Assembly: GCA_021732525.1 (NCBI GenBank)
Contig: JAKFUU010000012.1
Location: forward strand, 186,001-250,000
DNA length: 64,000 nucleotides
Reading direction: 5' to 3'
Origin: Sphingomonadaceae bacterium
Lineage (GTDB): Bacteria; Pseudomonadota; Alphaproteobacteria; Sphingomonadales; Sphingomonadaceae
Below the pieces are notes generated by a model that was not told the DNA's origin, did not search any database, and worked only from the letters and a program-made list of their open reading frames with translations. The position numbers were made by a program, and so were the translations under genes. Of the stretch, positions 29,758-39,596 are shown piece after piece. The first letter of the stretch is position 1. Each line of letters starts with the position of its first letter.

Positions 29758-31516
29758 AGCTGGAGACTCCTTTTGCCGATCCGCCGCTTGCGCGTATTGG
29801 TTGCACAGCGATGCTGCGCCCGTCTTTGCCGGGAAATGCCGGCCATAGATATTGCGCTAGGCCTGTCATGCTGCCGCCGTTTTTGCCGCTTTGCATTTCG
29901 TAAATCCAATAATTGCGCAGGATGATCGCAACATAACCGCGCGTTTCCCAATAAGGGATTGATTCTATAAAAAGCAATGGATCGCCGTTATCGCGTATCT
30001 CCTCTTTCCACCGGTTAATCGGTGTCGGTCCCGCGTTATAAGCCGCTATAACTTTGGGCAGCAGCCCTTCGGTGGCGGCCATATCGCGCAATTGTTCCAT
30101 ATAGCTTTGGCCATATTCCAAATTTATAGCTGGATTGTATAAATCATCCGCCTGAAATGACCGGGACCGCGCGCGCGCGATATCCCCTGCGGTGCCGGGG
30201 CGGACTTGCAACAGGCCGCGGGCGTTCGCGGTGCTGACAACCGCCGTGCGAAATGCCGATTCCTGCAAAATATGCGCAAAAGCCAGCAAAGGGTCCACGC
30301 GCCAGCCATCGGTGGGTGTCCAGCGCGGGGTTGGGTAACGCGCCAAGGCATCGCTATTGCCGCCCACCGGGCCATAATGCGCCATCCAAAGCTGGGTGGC
30401 AGGCAAATTGAGCGACCCGGCCAATTTAGCCAAATTCGAATGCTGCGCGCTTTCGCCGATGCGCGCTTGAAAGCGGATGGCCTCATCCGCAAGGTCATTC
30501 TGCCCAATTTCAGACAGGCCGACCGCGATTTGGATATTTTCCGCTTGTTTCAGGCGGTCCCAATTTAGTTTGCTGTTTTGCGCTTGCTTGCCCGCTAACG
30601 ATTCCATACCCAACGCTTCGGCGGCGAGCAAGCCGTAGAATGTTTCGGGCAGGCGCGCGGCATTCTGCAACCGCGGCTGCGCTTGTTGCGGTATTTTTGC
30701 CGCAACGGCGGCGCGCGCGCTCCAAAACAGGCCGGCAGCACGCAAGTCATCATTGCTGGCAAAATGCGCGACATGGTCAAACGCATCCAAAGCCGCGCGG
30801 TAATTTTTCAGCCGCCAATTGGCCAATGCGTTCACCCAATGCGCCTGAACACCCCAATCGCCGCCGCTTGCCTTGGCGGTGTTTGAAACGCGCAGCGAAT
30901 TTTCATCCTGATTTTCAATATAATAGGACCAGGCCACGCGGTAACGCAATTCGGTTAACCCAGCGGCCGAAAGCGTGCTCGCCTTGCTTTCAACCAAGCT
31001 TTCCGCCGATGCGGGGTCATCATTGCGGATAAATTCGTTAATATCGTCGCGCAGCTTGCTTGCATCGGCCACGCCATCGGGAAGATCGCGCTTGGGCGCG
31101 TTGCCCAAATAGGACAATCGCTGAGTGATCGGTCGTTCGGGCAAATCGGTTGCACCGCGTTTGATCGCAAGGCTTTCGAGCCGTTCGGCTTGCGGCAGAT
31201 AGGGCGCTTTGCGGAGCAGTGCGGCAAGCTGCGGCGCTTCCACCTTTGGGCTGTTGGCGGCCAGATAAAGCTGCGCCTGCGCCATCAAGGCGAGCGGCTT
31301 ATCCCCGGCTTTATCGATTAGCTTTTGCGCCTCGGCCCATTTTTCGGCCTTAATCGCAGCAAAAATTTCTGCATAGTCGCGTTTGTCGTCGCTGCGAAGC
31401 AGGTTAAATTCCGGTGGGTTTACCGCGTTTCGTATCGTATCGCTGGTCGTCGCGACGCCGTTGGGGATCACCGAAAAAAAGAATGAGAATACCGTTAATA
31501 ATCGGAGAGACTTCAC
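29744..31516 (-). CDS. Lytic murein transglycosylase (Slt-like)
   Basis: Periplasmic enzyme cleaving peptidoglycan to 1,6-anhydro-muropeptides. 590 residues, GTG start preceded by GAGGAAA. A signal peptide (LLTVFSFFFSVIPNGVA) is followed by a long alpha-helical superhelical region and a C-terminal SLT domain with the catalytic Glu in HILQESAF, then ANARGLLQVRPGTAGDIA and VIAAYNAGPTPINRW. The start overlaps the upstream UDG-like gene as GTGA and its 3' end overlaps moaB. Confidence 0.93.
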   Translation of the reverse strand: MKSLRLLTVFSFFFSVIPNGVATTSDTIRNAVNPPEFNLLRSDDKRDYAEIFAAIKAEKWAEAQKLIDKAGDKPLALMAQAQLYLAANSPKVEAPQLAALLRKAPYLPQAERLESLAIKRGATDLPERPITQRLSYLGNAPKRDLPDGVADASKLRDDINEFIRNDDPASAESLVESKASTLSAAGLTELRYRVAWSYYIENQDENSLRVSNTAKASGGDWGVQAHWVNALANWRLKNYRAALDAFDHVAHFASNDDLRAAGLFWSARAAVAAKIPQQAQPRLQNAARLPETFYGLLAAEALGMESLAGKQAQNSKLNWDRLKQAENIQIAVGLSEIGQNDLADEAIRFQARIGESAQHSNLAKLAGSLNLPATQLWMAHYGPVGGNSDALARYPTPRWTPTDGWRVDPLLAFAHILQESAFRTAVVSTANARGLLQVRPGTAGDIARARSRSFQADDLYNPAINLEYGQSYMEQLRDMAATEGLLPKVIAAYNAGPTPINRWKEEIRDNGDPLLFIESIPYWETRGYVAIILRNYWIYEMQSGKNGGSMTGLAQYLWPAFPGKDGRSIAVQPIRASGGSAKGVSSFANR

Positions 31517-32328
31517 AAAATTTCCTCACTCATCAGCATCAGCAAATCTTTCCAGGCTTGGGCCTTCAAAATCGGACGAACCAATAATGTTCGCGGATGG
31601 AATGTGGTAACTGCGGCCAGTTTTTGCCCACTATGGTTAAAATAGTGTAAATTTCCGCGTGCCGTCATCAATTCTGCGCTGAATAGTGCGTTGCATGCCG
31701 CCGAACCGAGCACTAGCACGGCTTTGGGCCGAATTATGTCCATTTGATGCAGGATAAACGGCACCAAAGTCTGGGGTGATCCATCGGGCAACTCTCCCGC
31801 CGCTGGTCTTGTGGTGGCCAATGCGGTCAGGCAACAATCGGCCATATGGCAGCCCATTGCCCGCACCATATTGGCCAGCAAATGGCCATAAGCGCTGTGC
31901 CCCAATTGCCCCGCAGTAATCTCATCAAAATCGGGCAGGTCGGAAATAATCATCAACCGGGCACCGGTTTGGCCCGCCGGCCGCGCGCTGCCCCCGCCAA
32001 ATTGATTGCCGGGGAGCGCCGCGCCATTGCCGATCATCTCGGCCAGCTTGTCCAGACTATCGGGCCATTCGGCGGGTGATATGCCGGGGGTGTTGGGAGG
32101 ATGGGCCGGTGCGGTGCGGTGCGGGGGTGCCTGATGCCGCATGGGCGGCTGAGACAGCAAAGATGACGCATGCGGCGATTGGCCTGCGGACGCCTCTGCG
32201 CCGCCGGCTTCGGCGGCGTCCAACCAGCCTGCCGGATGTTCCTGCACCAGATAATCGACACCCGCCATCCGCCAAAATTCGATAATCGCTGCCGCTTGCT
32301 GGAATGCCGATGATGAAATTTGGTTCAT
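31513..32328 (-). CDS. Uracil-DNA glycosylase family protein with degenerate active site
   Basis: 271 residues. The C-terminal half has the fold signature of family 4/5 uracil-DNA glycosylases: a VLVLGSAACNALFS strand-helix and TFHPRTLLVRP, which corresponds to the HPS/HPxxLLR motif. At the place of the usual GEAPG motif it has ISDLPDFDEITAGQ, and the N-terminal CxxC iron-sulfur ligands of family 4 are absent. The first 120 residues are low-complexity Ala/Pro-rich. It may be a non-catalytic DNA-binding relative or have changed chemistry. First gene of a three-gene operon. Confidence 0.75.
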   Translation of the reverse strand: MNQISSSAFQQAAAIIEFWRMAGVDYLVQEHPAGWLDAAEAGGAEASAGQSPHASSLLSQPPMRHQAPPHRTAPAHPPNTPGISPAEWPDSLDKLAEMIGNGAALPGNQFGGGSARPAGQTGARLMIISDLPDFDEITAGQLGHSAYGHLLANMVRAMGCHMADCCLTALATTRPAAGELPDGSPQTLVPFILHQMDIIRPKAVLVLGSAACNALFSAELMTARGNLHYFNHSGQKLAAVTTFHPRTLLVRPILKAQAWKDLLMLMSEEIL

Positions 32329-32444
32329 GGAAATTCGCAGTCACCTGTTGACGCCGATGCAGAATGCTTGGCATGGTGTTATTATTGGCCGGATGGTTAT
32401 GCAAATGACCCGAAATTGGATTATGAGTAAAGGGAAATAAGGCG

Positions 32445-34091
32445 ATGAGCGAGCGGGAATCCATGCCCTATGATGTCGTGATTGTCGGCGCAGGCCCGGC
32501 GGGGCTATCGGCGGCGATCCGATTGAAACAGATCAATCCCGAAATTTCGGTCTGTATCCTTGAAAAAGGATCCGAAGTCGGCGCGCATATCCTGTCCGGC
32601 GCGGTGTTCGACCCCAAGGCGATCGACGAGCTGATCCCCGATTGGCGCAAACAAGATTGCCCGATGGCCGAAACCCCGGTAACCGACAATCAGCATTGGG
32701 TGCTGAGCGCCAAACGCAAATGGGGTGTCCCGCATATTGCCGCGCCGCCATTTATGAATAACAAGGGTACCTATACCGGCAGCCTTGGCAATTTATGCCG
32801 CTGGCTTGGCGGACAGGCGGAGAGTTTGGGGGTTGAAATTTTCCCCGGTTTTCCGGCGGCCGAAGTGTTGTATCATGACGATGGTTCGGTGAAGGGTGTG
32901 GCCACCGGTGATATGGGCGTGGCGCACGATGGCAGCCGCAAAAGCGACTATCAACCCGGATTGGAACTGCATGCCAAATATACCCTGTTCGCGGAGGGCG
33001 CGCGTGGGCATTTGACCAAGCAAGTGAAAGCGAAATATGATCTGGAGGCCGACGCGCAGCCGCAGGTTTACGGCATCGGCCTGAAAGAATTATGGGATAT
33101 CCCCAAGGAAAATCATGCGCCGGGCCGGGTGATCCATACGCAAGGTTGGCCGGTCAAAGATGAAGACGGTTTTGGCGGCGGGTTTTTATATCATCAATCG
33201 GGGGGACAAGTTGCGCTGGGCTATGTGGTTTGGCTGGGCTATACCAACCCGTATCTGTCGCCGTTTGAAGCGTTCCAGCAATGGAAGACGCACCCGGCCA
33301 TCGCGTCGATATTGAAGGGCGGAAAGCGCGTATCCTACGGCGCGCGGGCGATTTGTGACGGCGGCTGGCAATCGGTGCCTAAGCTTGCTTTTCCGGGCGG
33401 CGCGCTGATTGGCTGCACCGCTGGTTTTTTGAATGTGCCGCGGATTAAGGGCAGCCACACGGCAATGAAATCGGGCATGATGGCGGCCGATGCCGCCGCC
33501 GCCGCGATTGCCGAGGGGCGGAGCGGGGATGAATTATCGGCCTATCCCGCCGCTTATGAAGCAAGCTGGGTTTATAAAGAGTTGCGCATGGTGCGCAATT
33601 TTGAACCGATTATCTCCAAATTCGGCGGTGTTCTGGGCACGCCGATTGCGGGCCTCAACCTGTGGCTCGAATATCTGGGGCTACGCCTGCCCTTCACGAT
33701 GAAGCACAAGCCCGATGCGGAAAAATCGGCACGGGCGGATATGTATGAGCCGATCAAATATCCCAAAGCCGACGGGGTGATCAGCTTTGACCGGTTATCT
33801 TCGGTGTTTCTGTCCAACACCAATCATGCCGAGAATCAACCGGTTCATTTGCAGTTGAAAGACGCCGATTTGCAGCTTTCCAGTGAGTTTAAAGATTTTG
33901 CCGGACCGTCCAGCCGCTATTGCCCCGCCGGGGTATATGAGTGGATACAAGAGGAGGGCAAAGATCCGAAATTTCAGATAAATTCGCAAAATTGCGTCCA
34001 TTGCAAAACTTGCGACATTAAAGACCCCAATCAAAATATCAATTGGGTCGCTCCGGAGGGTGGCGGTGGCCCCAATTATCCCAATATGTAA
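32445..34091 (+). CDS. Electron transfer flavoprotein-ubiquinone oxidoreductase
   Basis: Inner-membrane-associated FAD and [4Fe-4S] enzyme passing electrons from ETF, mainly from fatty-acid and amino-acid oxidation, to ubiquinone. 548 residues. FAD-binding VVIVGAGPAGLSAAIRL near residue 10, CTAGFLNVPRIKGSHTAMKS, and the C-terminal cluster ligands in RYCPAGVYEW and NCVHCKTCDIKDP followed by WVAPEGGGGPNYPNM. Another in-frame ATG six codons in could be the start. Confidence 0.96.
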   Translation: MSERESMPYDVVIVGAGPAGLSAAIRLKQINPEISVCILEKGSEVGAHILSGAVFDPKAIDELIPDWRKQDCPMAETPVTDNQHWVLSAKRKWGVPHIAAPPFMNNKGTYTGSLGNLCRWLGGQAESLGVEIFPGFPAAEVLYHDDGSVKGVATGDMGVAHDGSRKSDYQPGLELHAKYTLFAEGARGHLTKQVKAKYDLEADAQPQVYGIGLKELWDIPKENHAPGRVIHTQGWPVKDEDGFGGGFLYHQSGGQVALGYVVWLGYTNPYLSPFEAFQQWKTHPAIASILKGGKRVSYGARAICDGGWQSVPKLAFPGGALIGCTAGFLNVPRIKGSHTAMKSGMMAADAAAAAIAEGRSGDELSAYPAAYEASWVYKELRMVRNFEPIISKFGGVLGTPIAGLNLWLEYLGLRLPFTMKHKPDAEKSARADMYEPIKYPKADGVISFDRLSSVFLSNTNHAENQPVHLQLKDADLQLSSEFKDFAGPSSRYCPAGVYEWIQEEGKDPKFQINSQNCVHCKTCDIKDPNQNINWVAPEGGGGPNYPNM

Positions 34092-34104
34092 CCGCCGATA
34101 TCGC

Positions 34105-35802
34105 ATGCGATTGCTGGGCCTTGCCATTTGCGTGGTAGCAATGGCAGCCGCTTGGATACCGCCCGCTTATGCTGTCCAGGATGATCCCAAGGATGAAACG
34201 GACGTGAAGCAATATTTTGCGGCGCGGCTGGCCGATATTGATAACCGCAATAAAGATGCACTTTCCGGCTATTTGGGATTGCTTAAGGATAATATAGATA
34301 GTTCGGCGCTGGCCGACCGTGTGCTTGATAATGCCATGCGCAGCGGTGACATGGCGGCGGCGCTCATCGCGGCTCGCGCGTTGGAGCTTAAGAATCAGGC
34401 AAATGGCACAACATCGATATTGCTTTTTGCCGATGCTTTTCGCCGGCGTGATTGGGCCAATGCAGAAATTGCCGCGGCGGAATTTGGGGTTAAGAGCGGT
34501 TACGGTTTCGCCGCCCCGATGCTGCAAAGCTGGATCAACATCGCCCGGAATAAACCGCATGGATTTGAAATTTCACCGGCCAACGAAGAGAGCACGCTGG
34601 CTTTCTATTCCACCGATCAACGGGTCTATTTCGAACTGGCGGCAGGGAATTTGCAGGAAGCACGGTCCTTGCTGGCGACTTTTCGCGGTATGGACGCGGA
34701 TTTTGCGCGTGATTTGCTCATTCAGGCCGCGCCGATCTATGCCGCCAATGGTGAAAGAGAATTTGCCGAAAGCTTGATCAGAGGGGTGGCAGATAGCGAT
34801 TATCTGTCAAAGGCTGCCAAAGCCCACAAAAATAGCACCGGTGCATCTTTGGCCCCGCTGAAGGGGGTTGCCACGCTTCACACGCGGCTGGCGGGCGCGT
34901 TGATCGAGCAAAATGCCCCTGATCAGGGATTAATCTTCGCGCGCGTCGCACTTTGGCTTGATCCGCAAAGCGATGCGGCACGCCGAACTTTGGCGCGGGC
35001 GCTGCAGGCGTTGAAATCGGACGATGCGGCGCAGCTTACCTGGTCGTCGATCAATATGAAATCGCCTTATTGGCCGGCAGCGATCAATGAGCAGGTGCGC
35101 TATTATAGCGGGATAGGGCAGCATGAAACCGCACAAAAGCTTGCGGATACCGCTTTTGCGCAGCGGCGCGATTCGGCCTACCTGCGGCTTTTAAGGGCCT
35201 ATGCCCAAGAGGCTGGGGGCAATCATCAACAAGCAAGCCTTATCTATGAACAATTGATCAAGGAAACTCAAGGCAATCGGAGCGATCCGGTGCAGCGGGC
35301 TTTATATCTACTATTTTATGCGACCGCGCTTGATAAAAGTGGGAAGTGGGGCGAGGCAAAATTGCATTTGGATCAAGCACGTCAGATTGATCCAAAAAAC
35401 CCATATATTTTGAATTACTTAGGTTATGGTTTACTCGAACATGGCGAAGATCTGTCGCAGGCGTTGGCCTATGTTAAACAAGCGCATGCGTTGTCGCCCG
35501 ATTCCGCCGCTATCACCGATTCGCTGGGCTGGGGCTATTATGTGACGGGCGATTATACGCGCGCCGTCCTTTACCTGGAACGTGCGGTGCAAAAATCGGG
35601 CGACGATCCGGCGATCAATGAACATATGGGGGATGCCTATTGGCAAGCCGGGCGGCGGGTTGACGCGCGTTACGCTTGGCAGACGGCGAAGCTATTGACG
35701 GACGGGTCAAATGCAGAACGTTTGGCGCAAAAGCTTGATATTGGCCTGGCCAAAAATTCGGCGCTGAATAAGATTGCGCCGATAATATCGCAAAACCCCT
35801 GA
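34105..35802 (+). CDS. Secreted tetratricopeptide-repeat protein
   Basis: 565 residues from MRLLGLAICVVAMAAA, a typical signal peptide ending near PAYA. The rest is alpha-helical with TPR-like repeats, clearest near residues 430-540 (NPYILNYLGYGLLEHGEDLSQ, DSLGWGYYVTGDYTRAVLYL). It is 13 bases after the ETF-QO gene and just before ispE. No catalytic motif is visible; a scaffold or assembly role in the periplasm is a guess from the fold. Confidence 0.85.
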   Translation: MRLLGLAICVVAMAAAWIPPAYAVQDDPKDETDVKQYFAARLADIDNRNKDALSGYLGLLKDNIDSSALADRVLDNAMRSGDMAAALIAARALELKNQANGTTSILLFADAFRRRDWANAEIAAAEFGVKSGYGFAAPMLQSWINIARNKPHGFEISPANEESTLAFYSTDQRVYFELAAGNLQEARSLLATFRGMDADFARDLLIQAAPIYAANGEREFAESLIRGVADSDYLSKAAKAHKNSTGASLAPLKGVATLHTRLAGALIEQNAPDQGLIFARVALWLDPQSDAARRTLARALQALKSDDAAQLTWSSINMKSPYWPAAINEQVRYYSGIGQHETAQKLADTAFAQRRDSAYLRLLRAYAQEAGGNHQQASLIYEQLIKETQGNRSDPVQRALYLLFYATALDKSGKWGEAKLHLDQARQIDPKNPYILNYLGYGLLEHGEDLSQALAYVKQAHALSPDSAAITDSLGWGYYVTGDYTRAVLYLERAVQKSGDDPAINEHMGDAYWQAGRRVDARYAWQTAKLLTDGSNAERLAQKLDIGLAKNSALNKIAPIISQNP

Positions 35803-35809
35803 AGCAAAA

Positions 35810-36619
35810 ATGCTGACTGAAACCGCCTTCGCCAAGATTAATCTTGCGTTGCATCTGCGCAAAAGGCGCGATGATGGCTATCATGAGTTGGAGACGGTGT
35901 TTGCATTCGTTGATGCTGGTGACCGGCTGACCGCCGAACCTGCGGAGCACGATGCGATGACTATTGCGGGCGAGTTTAGCGCGCTGCTGACCGATCCTGC
36001 CGATAATATCGTTATGAAGGCGCTGAGCTTGCTTCCCCGCGCGCAGCCTTGGCATGTGCGGCTGGAGAAGAATTTGCCTGTGGCGGCGGGGCTGGGCGGT
36101 GGGTCGGCGGATGCGGGCGCGCTATTTCGGCTGGCGGAGCGCGTCGGCGCGCTGCCCGTTGATTGGCTTGCGCGTGCGGTATCGTTGGGCGCGGATGTTC
36201 CCGCCTGCGTGCGCTCGGTCACGATGGCGGGGTTTGGCACCGGAACCGAACTTGCCGCAATTGAGAATGATTTGAGCGGGACGCCGATATTGCTCCTCAA
36301 TCCGCGCATTCCATTGGCAACCGGGCCGGTGTTTAAGGGATGGCAGGGCGATGATCAAGGCGCGTTACCGGCGGGAAGTGCGCGGGACGCGGCGCTATAT
36401 GGCCGCAATGATTTGGAAGATAGCGCCGTGACATTGGTTCCTGAAATCCGCGATGTAATCGAATGTATCCGCATATCGGGCGCCTTTGTAGCGCGCATGT
36501 CGGGTTCGGGCGCGACCTGTTTTGGTCTTTATAAGGACGCGGCCGCAATGGTCGCAGCGCAGGCGGATATCGCCCGGAAAAGGCCCGGCTGGTGGCAACT
36601 TGCCGGGCGGCTGCGTTAG
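35810..36619 (+). CDS. ispE: IspE, 4-diphosphocytidyl-2-C-methyl-D-erythritol kinase
   Basis: GHMP kinase of the non-mevalonate isoprenoid pathway. 269 residues. N-terminal AFAKINLALHLRKRRDDGYHE, the ATP loop LPVAAGLGGGSADAGALF near residue 90, and the C-terminal MSGSGATCFGLY. It follows the TPR gene by seven bases and precedes an N-formylglutamate amidohydrolase gene by four bases. Confidence 0.96.
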   Translation: MLTETAFAKINLALHLRKRRDDGYHELETVFAFVDAGDRLTAEPAEHDAMTIAGEFSALLTDPADNIVMKALSLLPRAQPWHVRLEKNLPVAAGLGGGSADAGALFRLAERVGALPVDWLARAVSLGADVPACVRSVTMAGFGTGTELAAIENDLSGTPILLLNPRIPLATGPVFKGWQGDDQGALPAGSARDAALYGRNDLEDSAVTLVPEIRDVIECIRISGAFVARMSGSGATCFGLYKDAAAMVAAQADIARKRPGWWQLAGRLR

Positions 36620-36623
36620 GAAA

Positions 36624-37379
36624 ATGAGCAGCTTCGAAATCATCGGAAATCCGGGCATTGGCGGGATATTGATCGTCGGCGACCATGCATCGAATGCTCT
36701 GCCCAGCGGGCTGGATTTGTCCTTGCCACGCGAAGACATGGCGCAGCATATCGCTTGGGACATTGGGGTTGCCGCCGTGGCCAAGCGGATGGTGAGCGGT
36801 TCTAAAGCCGGCGCGGGTAACATCAGCGGGATATTGGCCGTATATTCGCGGTTGCTGGTGGATTTGAACCGGGAGGCGGCCGAAGCGGCGGTCATCCCGC
36901 TATCCAGCGATGGCCGGGAGATTCCAGGAAATCAGATCAGCGATGCCGAGCGCCAACGGCGGCTGGAGCGTTTCTACCATCCTTATCATAACAAGCTGAC
37001 GCAGTTGATTGCCGTTTACCGGCCAGCTTTGCTGTTGTCGCTGCATAGTTTTACCCCGCGCCTTGCCAGCAAGCCGGACGAGAAGCGACCATGGGAGGTG
37101 GGGGTGCTGTATAACCGCGACGACCGTGCGGCGCGTATCGCCATTCCTGAGTTTTCGGCGGCGGGCTTTATCGTCGGCGATCAATTGCCTTATTCGGGCA
37201 AAGATTTGAATGCGACGATGAACCGGCATGGGGAGGGCACGGCAACGCCCTATCTGGGCATTGAAATGCGTCAGGATTTGGTATCGCGCGAAGATGGTCA
37301 AGCAAGATTCGCTGCAATCCTGATCAAAATTTGTAAGCTTGTTACGGAAAAGCTTGGCGTGGCGGGTCAAAAGCCATAG
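36624..37379 (+). CDS. N-formylglutamate amidohydrolase family protein
   Basis: 251 residues from [15 protein letters not shown]; the upstream frame from 36522 overlaps ispE and is not conserved-looking. Metal-site motifs [25 protein letters not shown] and [10 protein letters not shown] fit the family, which hydrolyses N-formylglutamate in histidine breakdown or acts on related compounds. No other hut genes are nearby, so a role in histidine degradation is not supported by context. Confidence 0.85.
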   Translation: MSSFEIIGNPGIGGILIVGDHASNALPSGLDLSLPREDMAQHIAWDIGVAAVAKRMVSGSKAGAGNISGILAVYSRLLVDLNREAAEAAVIPLSSDGREIPGNQISDAERQRRLERFYHPYHNKLTQLIAVYRPALLLSLHSFTPRLASKPDEKRPWEVGVLYNRDDRAARIAIPEFSAAGFIVGDQLPYSGKDLNATMNRHGEGTATPYLGIEMRQDLVSREDGQARFAAILIKICKLVTEKLGVAGQKP

Positions 37380-37407
37380 ATGCAGGCGCAATCAACGGAG
37401 CCGCATC

Positions 37408-39129
37408 ATGACGCATATTTTTGACAAATCACACCTTCCCAGCCGCCATGTTTCGGTGGGGCCGGAACGCGCGCCGCATCGCAGCTATTATTATGCCATG
37501 GGGCTGTCCGAGGAGGAGATTGCCCGGCCCTTCGTGGGTATTGCATCGGCGGGCAATGACAGCGCGCCGTGTAATACGATGCTCGATCATCAGGCCGATA
37601 TAGCACGCGCCGGCGTCGAAGCGGGCGGCGGTATGCCCCGGCGTTTTAACACGATTACCGTGACCGACGGCATCGCGATGGGGCATCAGGGGATGAAAAG
37701 CTCGCTGGTCAGCCGCGAGGTGATTGCCGATTCGGTTGAGCTTTCGGTGCGCGGCCATTGTTATGATGCGCTGGTTGCTTTTGCCGGATGCGACAAGTCT
37801 TTGCCGGGAATGATGATGGCGATGCTGCGGCTCAATGTCCCGTCGATTTTTGTTTATGGCGGGTCGATCTTGCCGGGGCGGTTTCAAGACCGCGATGTTA
37901 CCGTTGTCGATGTGTTTGAAGGTGTTGGCAGATATGCCGCCGGTGCCTGTCCTTTGTCCGAATTGACAGCGCTGGAAAAGGCCGCATGTCCCGGTCACGG
38001 CGCATGCGGCGGGCAATTTACCGCCAACACGATGGCCTGCGTTGCCGAAGCCATCGGGCTTTCGCTGCCGGGTAGTAATATGGTGCCCGCGCCTTATACC
38101 ACGCGCGATCAAATGGCGCATGCGGCGGGCGCGCAGGTGATGGAATTGCTGGCGCGGAAAATTCGCCCGCGCGACATATGCACCCGCGAAGCCTTTGAAA
38201 ATGCCGCGCGCGTGGTGGCGGCGACGGGCGGATCGACCAATGCCGCGCTGCATCTGCCCGCGATGGCGCATGAGGCGGGGATTGAAATGGATCTGTTTGA
38301 TGTTGCCGAAATCTTCAAAACCACGCCTTATATGGCCGATTTGAAGCCAGGCGGGCAATATGTGGCCAAAGATATGTATGAGGCCGGCGGCGTTTACATG
38401 CTCATGAAATCGCTGCTGCGGGAAGGGTTGCTGCATGGCAATTGCATGACCGTCACCGGCAGGACGCTGGGCGAAAATATTGACGAGGTCACATGGAACC
38501 CGGATCAAAAGGTCATCTATGATGCAAAAGCGCCAATCATGCCGACGGGCGGGGTCGTGGGCTTGCGCGGGTCGCTGGCGCCTGATGGGGCCATCGTCAA
38601 AGTTGCGGGCATGGACCGGCTGCAATTTTCGGGACCGGCGCAGGTTTTCGATTGCGAGGAAGATGCCTTTGCCGCGGTCGAAAATCGCGCGATCAACGAA
38701 GGTTCGGTCATCGTTATCCGCTATGAAGGACCAAAGGGCGGTCCGGGCATGCGCGAAATGCTGTCGACCACGGCGGCGCTTTACGGGCAAGGGATGGGCG
38801 AGAAAGTCGCGCTGATCACCGATGGGCGTTTTTCGGGCGCAACGCGCGGCTTTTGCATCGGCCATGTCGGACCCGAAGCAGCGGAAGGCGGGCCGATTGG
38901 TTTGATTGAAGATGGCGATATCATCAACATTGATGCAGAAGCAGGCACCATCGACCTTGACGTTTCGGCAGATATTCTGGCCCGGCGGCGTAAAGATTGG
39001 CAGCCGCGCATGACCGATTATGGGGCAGGGGCATTATGGCGCTATGCACAAAATGTCGGCCCGGCTTATAAGGGCGCGGTCACCCATCCAGGAGCCAAGA
39101 ACGAACGCCATGTCTATGCCGATATTTAA
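37408..39129 (+). CDS. ilvD: Dihydroxy-acid dehydratase
   Basis: Iron-sulfur dehydratase of branched-chain amino-acid synthesis. 573 residues from [12 protein letters not shown]; the longer frame from 37339 lies over the previous gene's end. Cluster and active-site motifs: [44 protein letters not shown] and [16 protein letters not shown] sugar-acid dehydratase of the same superfamily is possible but less likely. The last 20 bases overlap the following lipoprotein gene. Confidence 0.92.
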   Translation: MTHIFDKSHLPSRHVSVGPERAPHRSYYYAMGLSEEEIARPFVGIASAGNDSAPCNTMLDHQADIARAGVEAGGGMPRRFNTITVTDGIAMGHQGMKSSLVSREVIADSVELSVRGHCYDALVAFAGCDKSLPGMMMAMLRLNVPSIFVYGGSILPGRFQDRDVTVVDVFEGVGRYAAGACPLSELTALEKAACPGHGACGGQFTANTMACVAEAIGLSLPGSNMVPAPYTTRDQMAHAAGAQVMELLARKIRPRDICTREAFENAARVVAATGGSTNAALHLPAMAHEAGIEMDLFDVAEIFKTTPYMADLKPGGQYVAKDMYEAGGVYMLMKSLLREGLLHGNCMTVTGRTLGENIDEVTWNPDQKVIYDAKAPIMPTGGVVGLRGSLAPDGAIVKVAGMDRLQFSGPAQVFDCEEDAFAAVENRAINEGSVIVIRYEGPKGGPGMREMLSTTAALYGQGMGEKVALITDGRFSGATRGFCIGHVGPEAAEGGPIGLIEDGDIINIDAEAGTIDLDVSADILARRRKDWQPRMTDYGAGALWRYAQNVGPAYKGAVTHPGAKNERHVYADI

Positions 39130-39565
39130 ACATATAGTGGGTTTTACCGTCTTACTAACGCTTGCGGCTTGCAGCGGCGGTGATGGCAGCGGTGCCTTTG
39201 AGGAAGCCGATCGCCAAGCCGATGAAGCGGGCAAGATCGAATGCGCGCTGGCCGGAGCGGCTTCATTTGCCCGTGTTTGCACGACCGAGCGGATAGCGGG
39301 GACGGGCGGCCCACTGCTGATCATCCGGCATCCCGACGGCGGATTTCGGCGCTTCAACATTTTAACCGACGGACGCGGATTGGCGGCGGCACAAGGCGCG
39401 GATCCAACGAGCATATCGATTTTGAACGACGGCCAGATTGAGCTGAAATCTGCCGACGATAAATACCGGCTGCCCGCAAAGATAAAGACGAACGCAACCG
39501 GGTCAGCGCCCGCAAATATTACCCCGCCAAAGGAAAAGATAACGCCGGGCGCAGACGCCGGTTGA
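39110..39565 (+). CDS. Small predicted lipoprotein of unknown function
   Basis: 151 residues from [17 protein letters not shown] lipoprotein signal peptide is clear: hydrophobic stretch then lipobox LAAC with the lipidated Cys near residue 22 and Ser-Gly-Gly after it. The mature part has two further cysteines, a compact region [20 protein letters not shown]-like in character, and a Lys/Pro-rich end. GGAG lies about 16-20 bases upstream. No family recognised. Confidence 0.78.
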   Translation: MSMPIFKHIVGFTVLLTLAACSGGDGSGAFEEADRQADEAGKIECALAGAASFARVCTTERIAGTGGPLLIIRHPDGGFRRFNILTDGRGLAAAQGADPTSISILNDGQIELKSADDKYRLPAKIKTNATGSAPANITPPKEKITPGADAG

Positions 39566-39596
39566 TTGCCGCGCATTGTCCGTGCATGGCGGCGGA

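Noticed and set aside
37429-38865. 478-residue minus-strand frame
   Set aside because: Antisense shadow of ilvD caused by codon bias; ilvD motifs are unmistakable on the plus strand.
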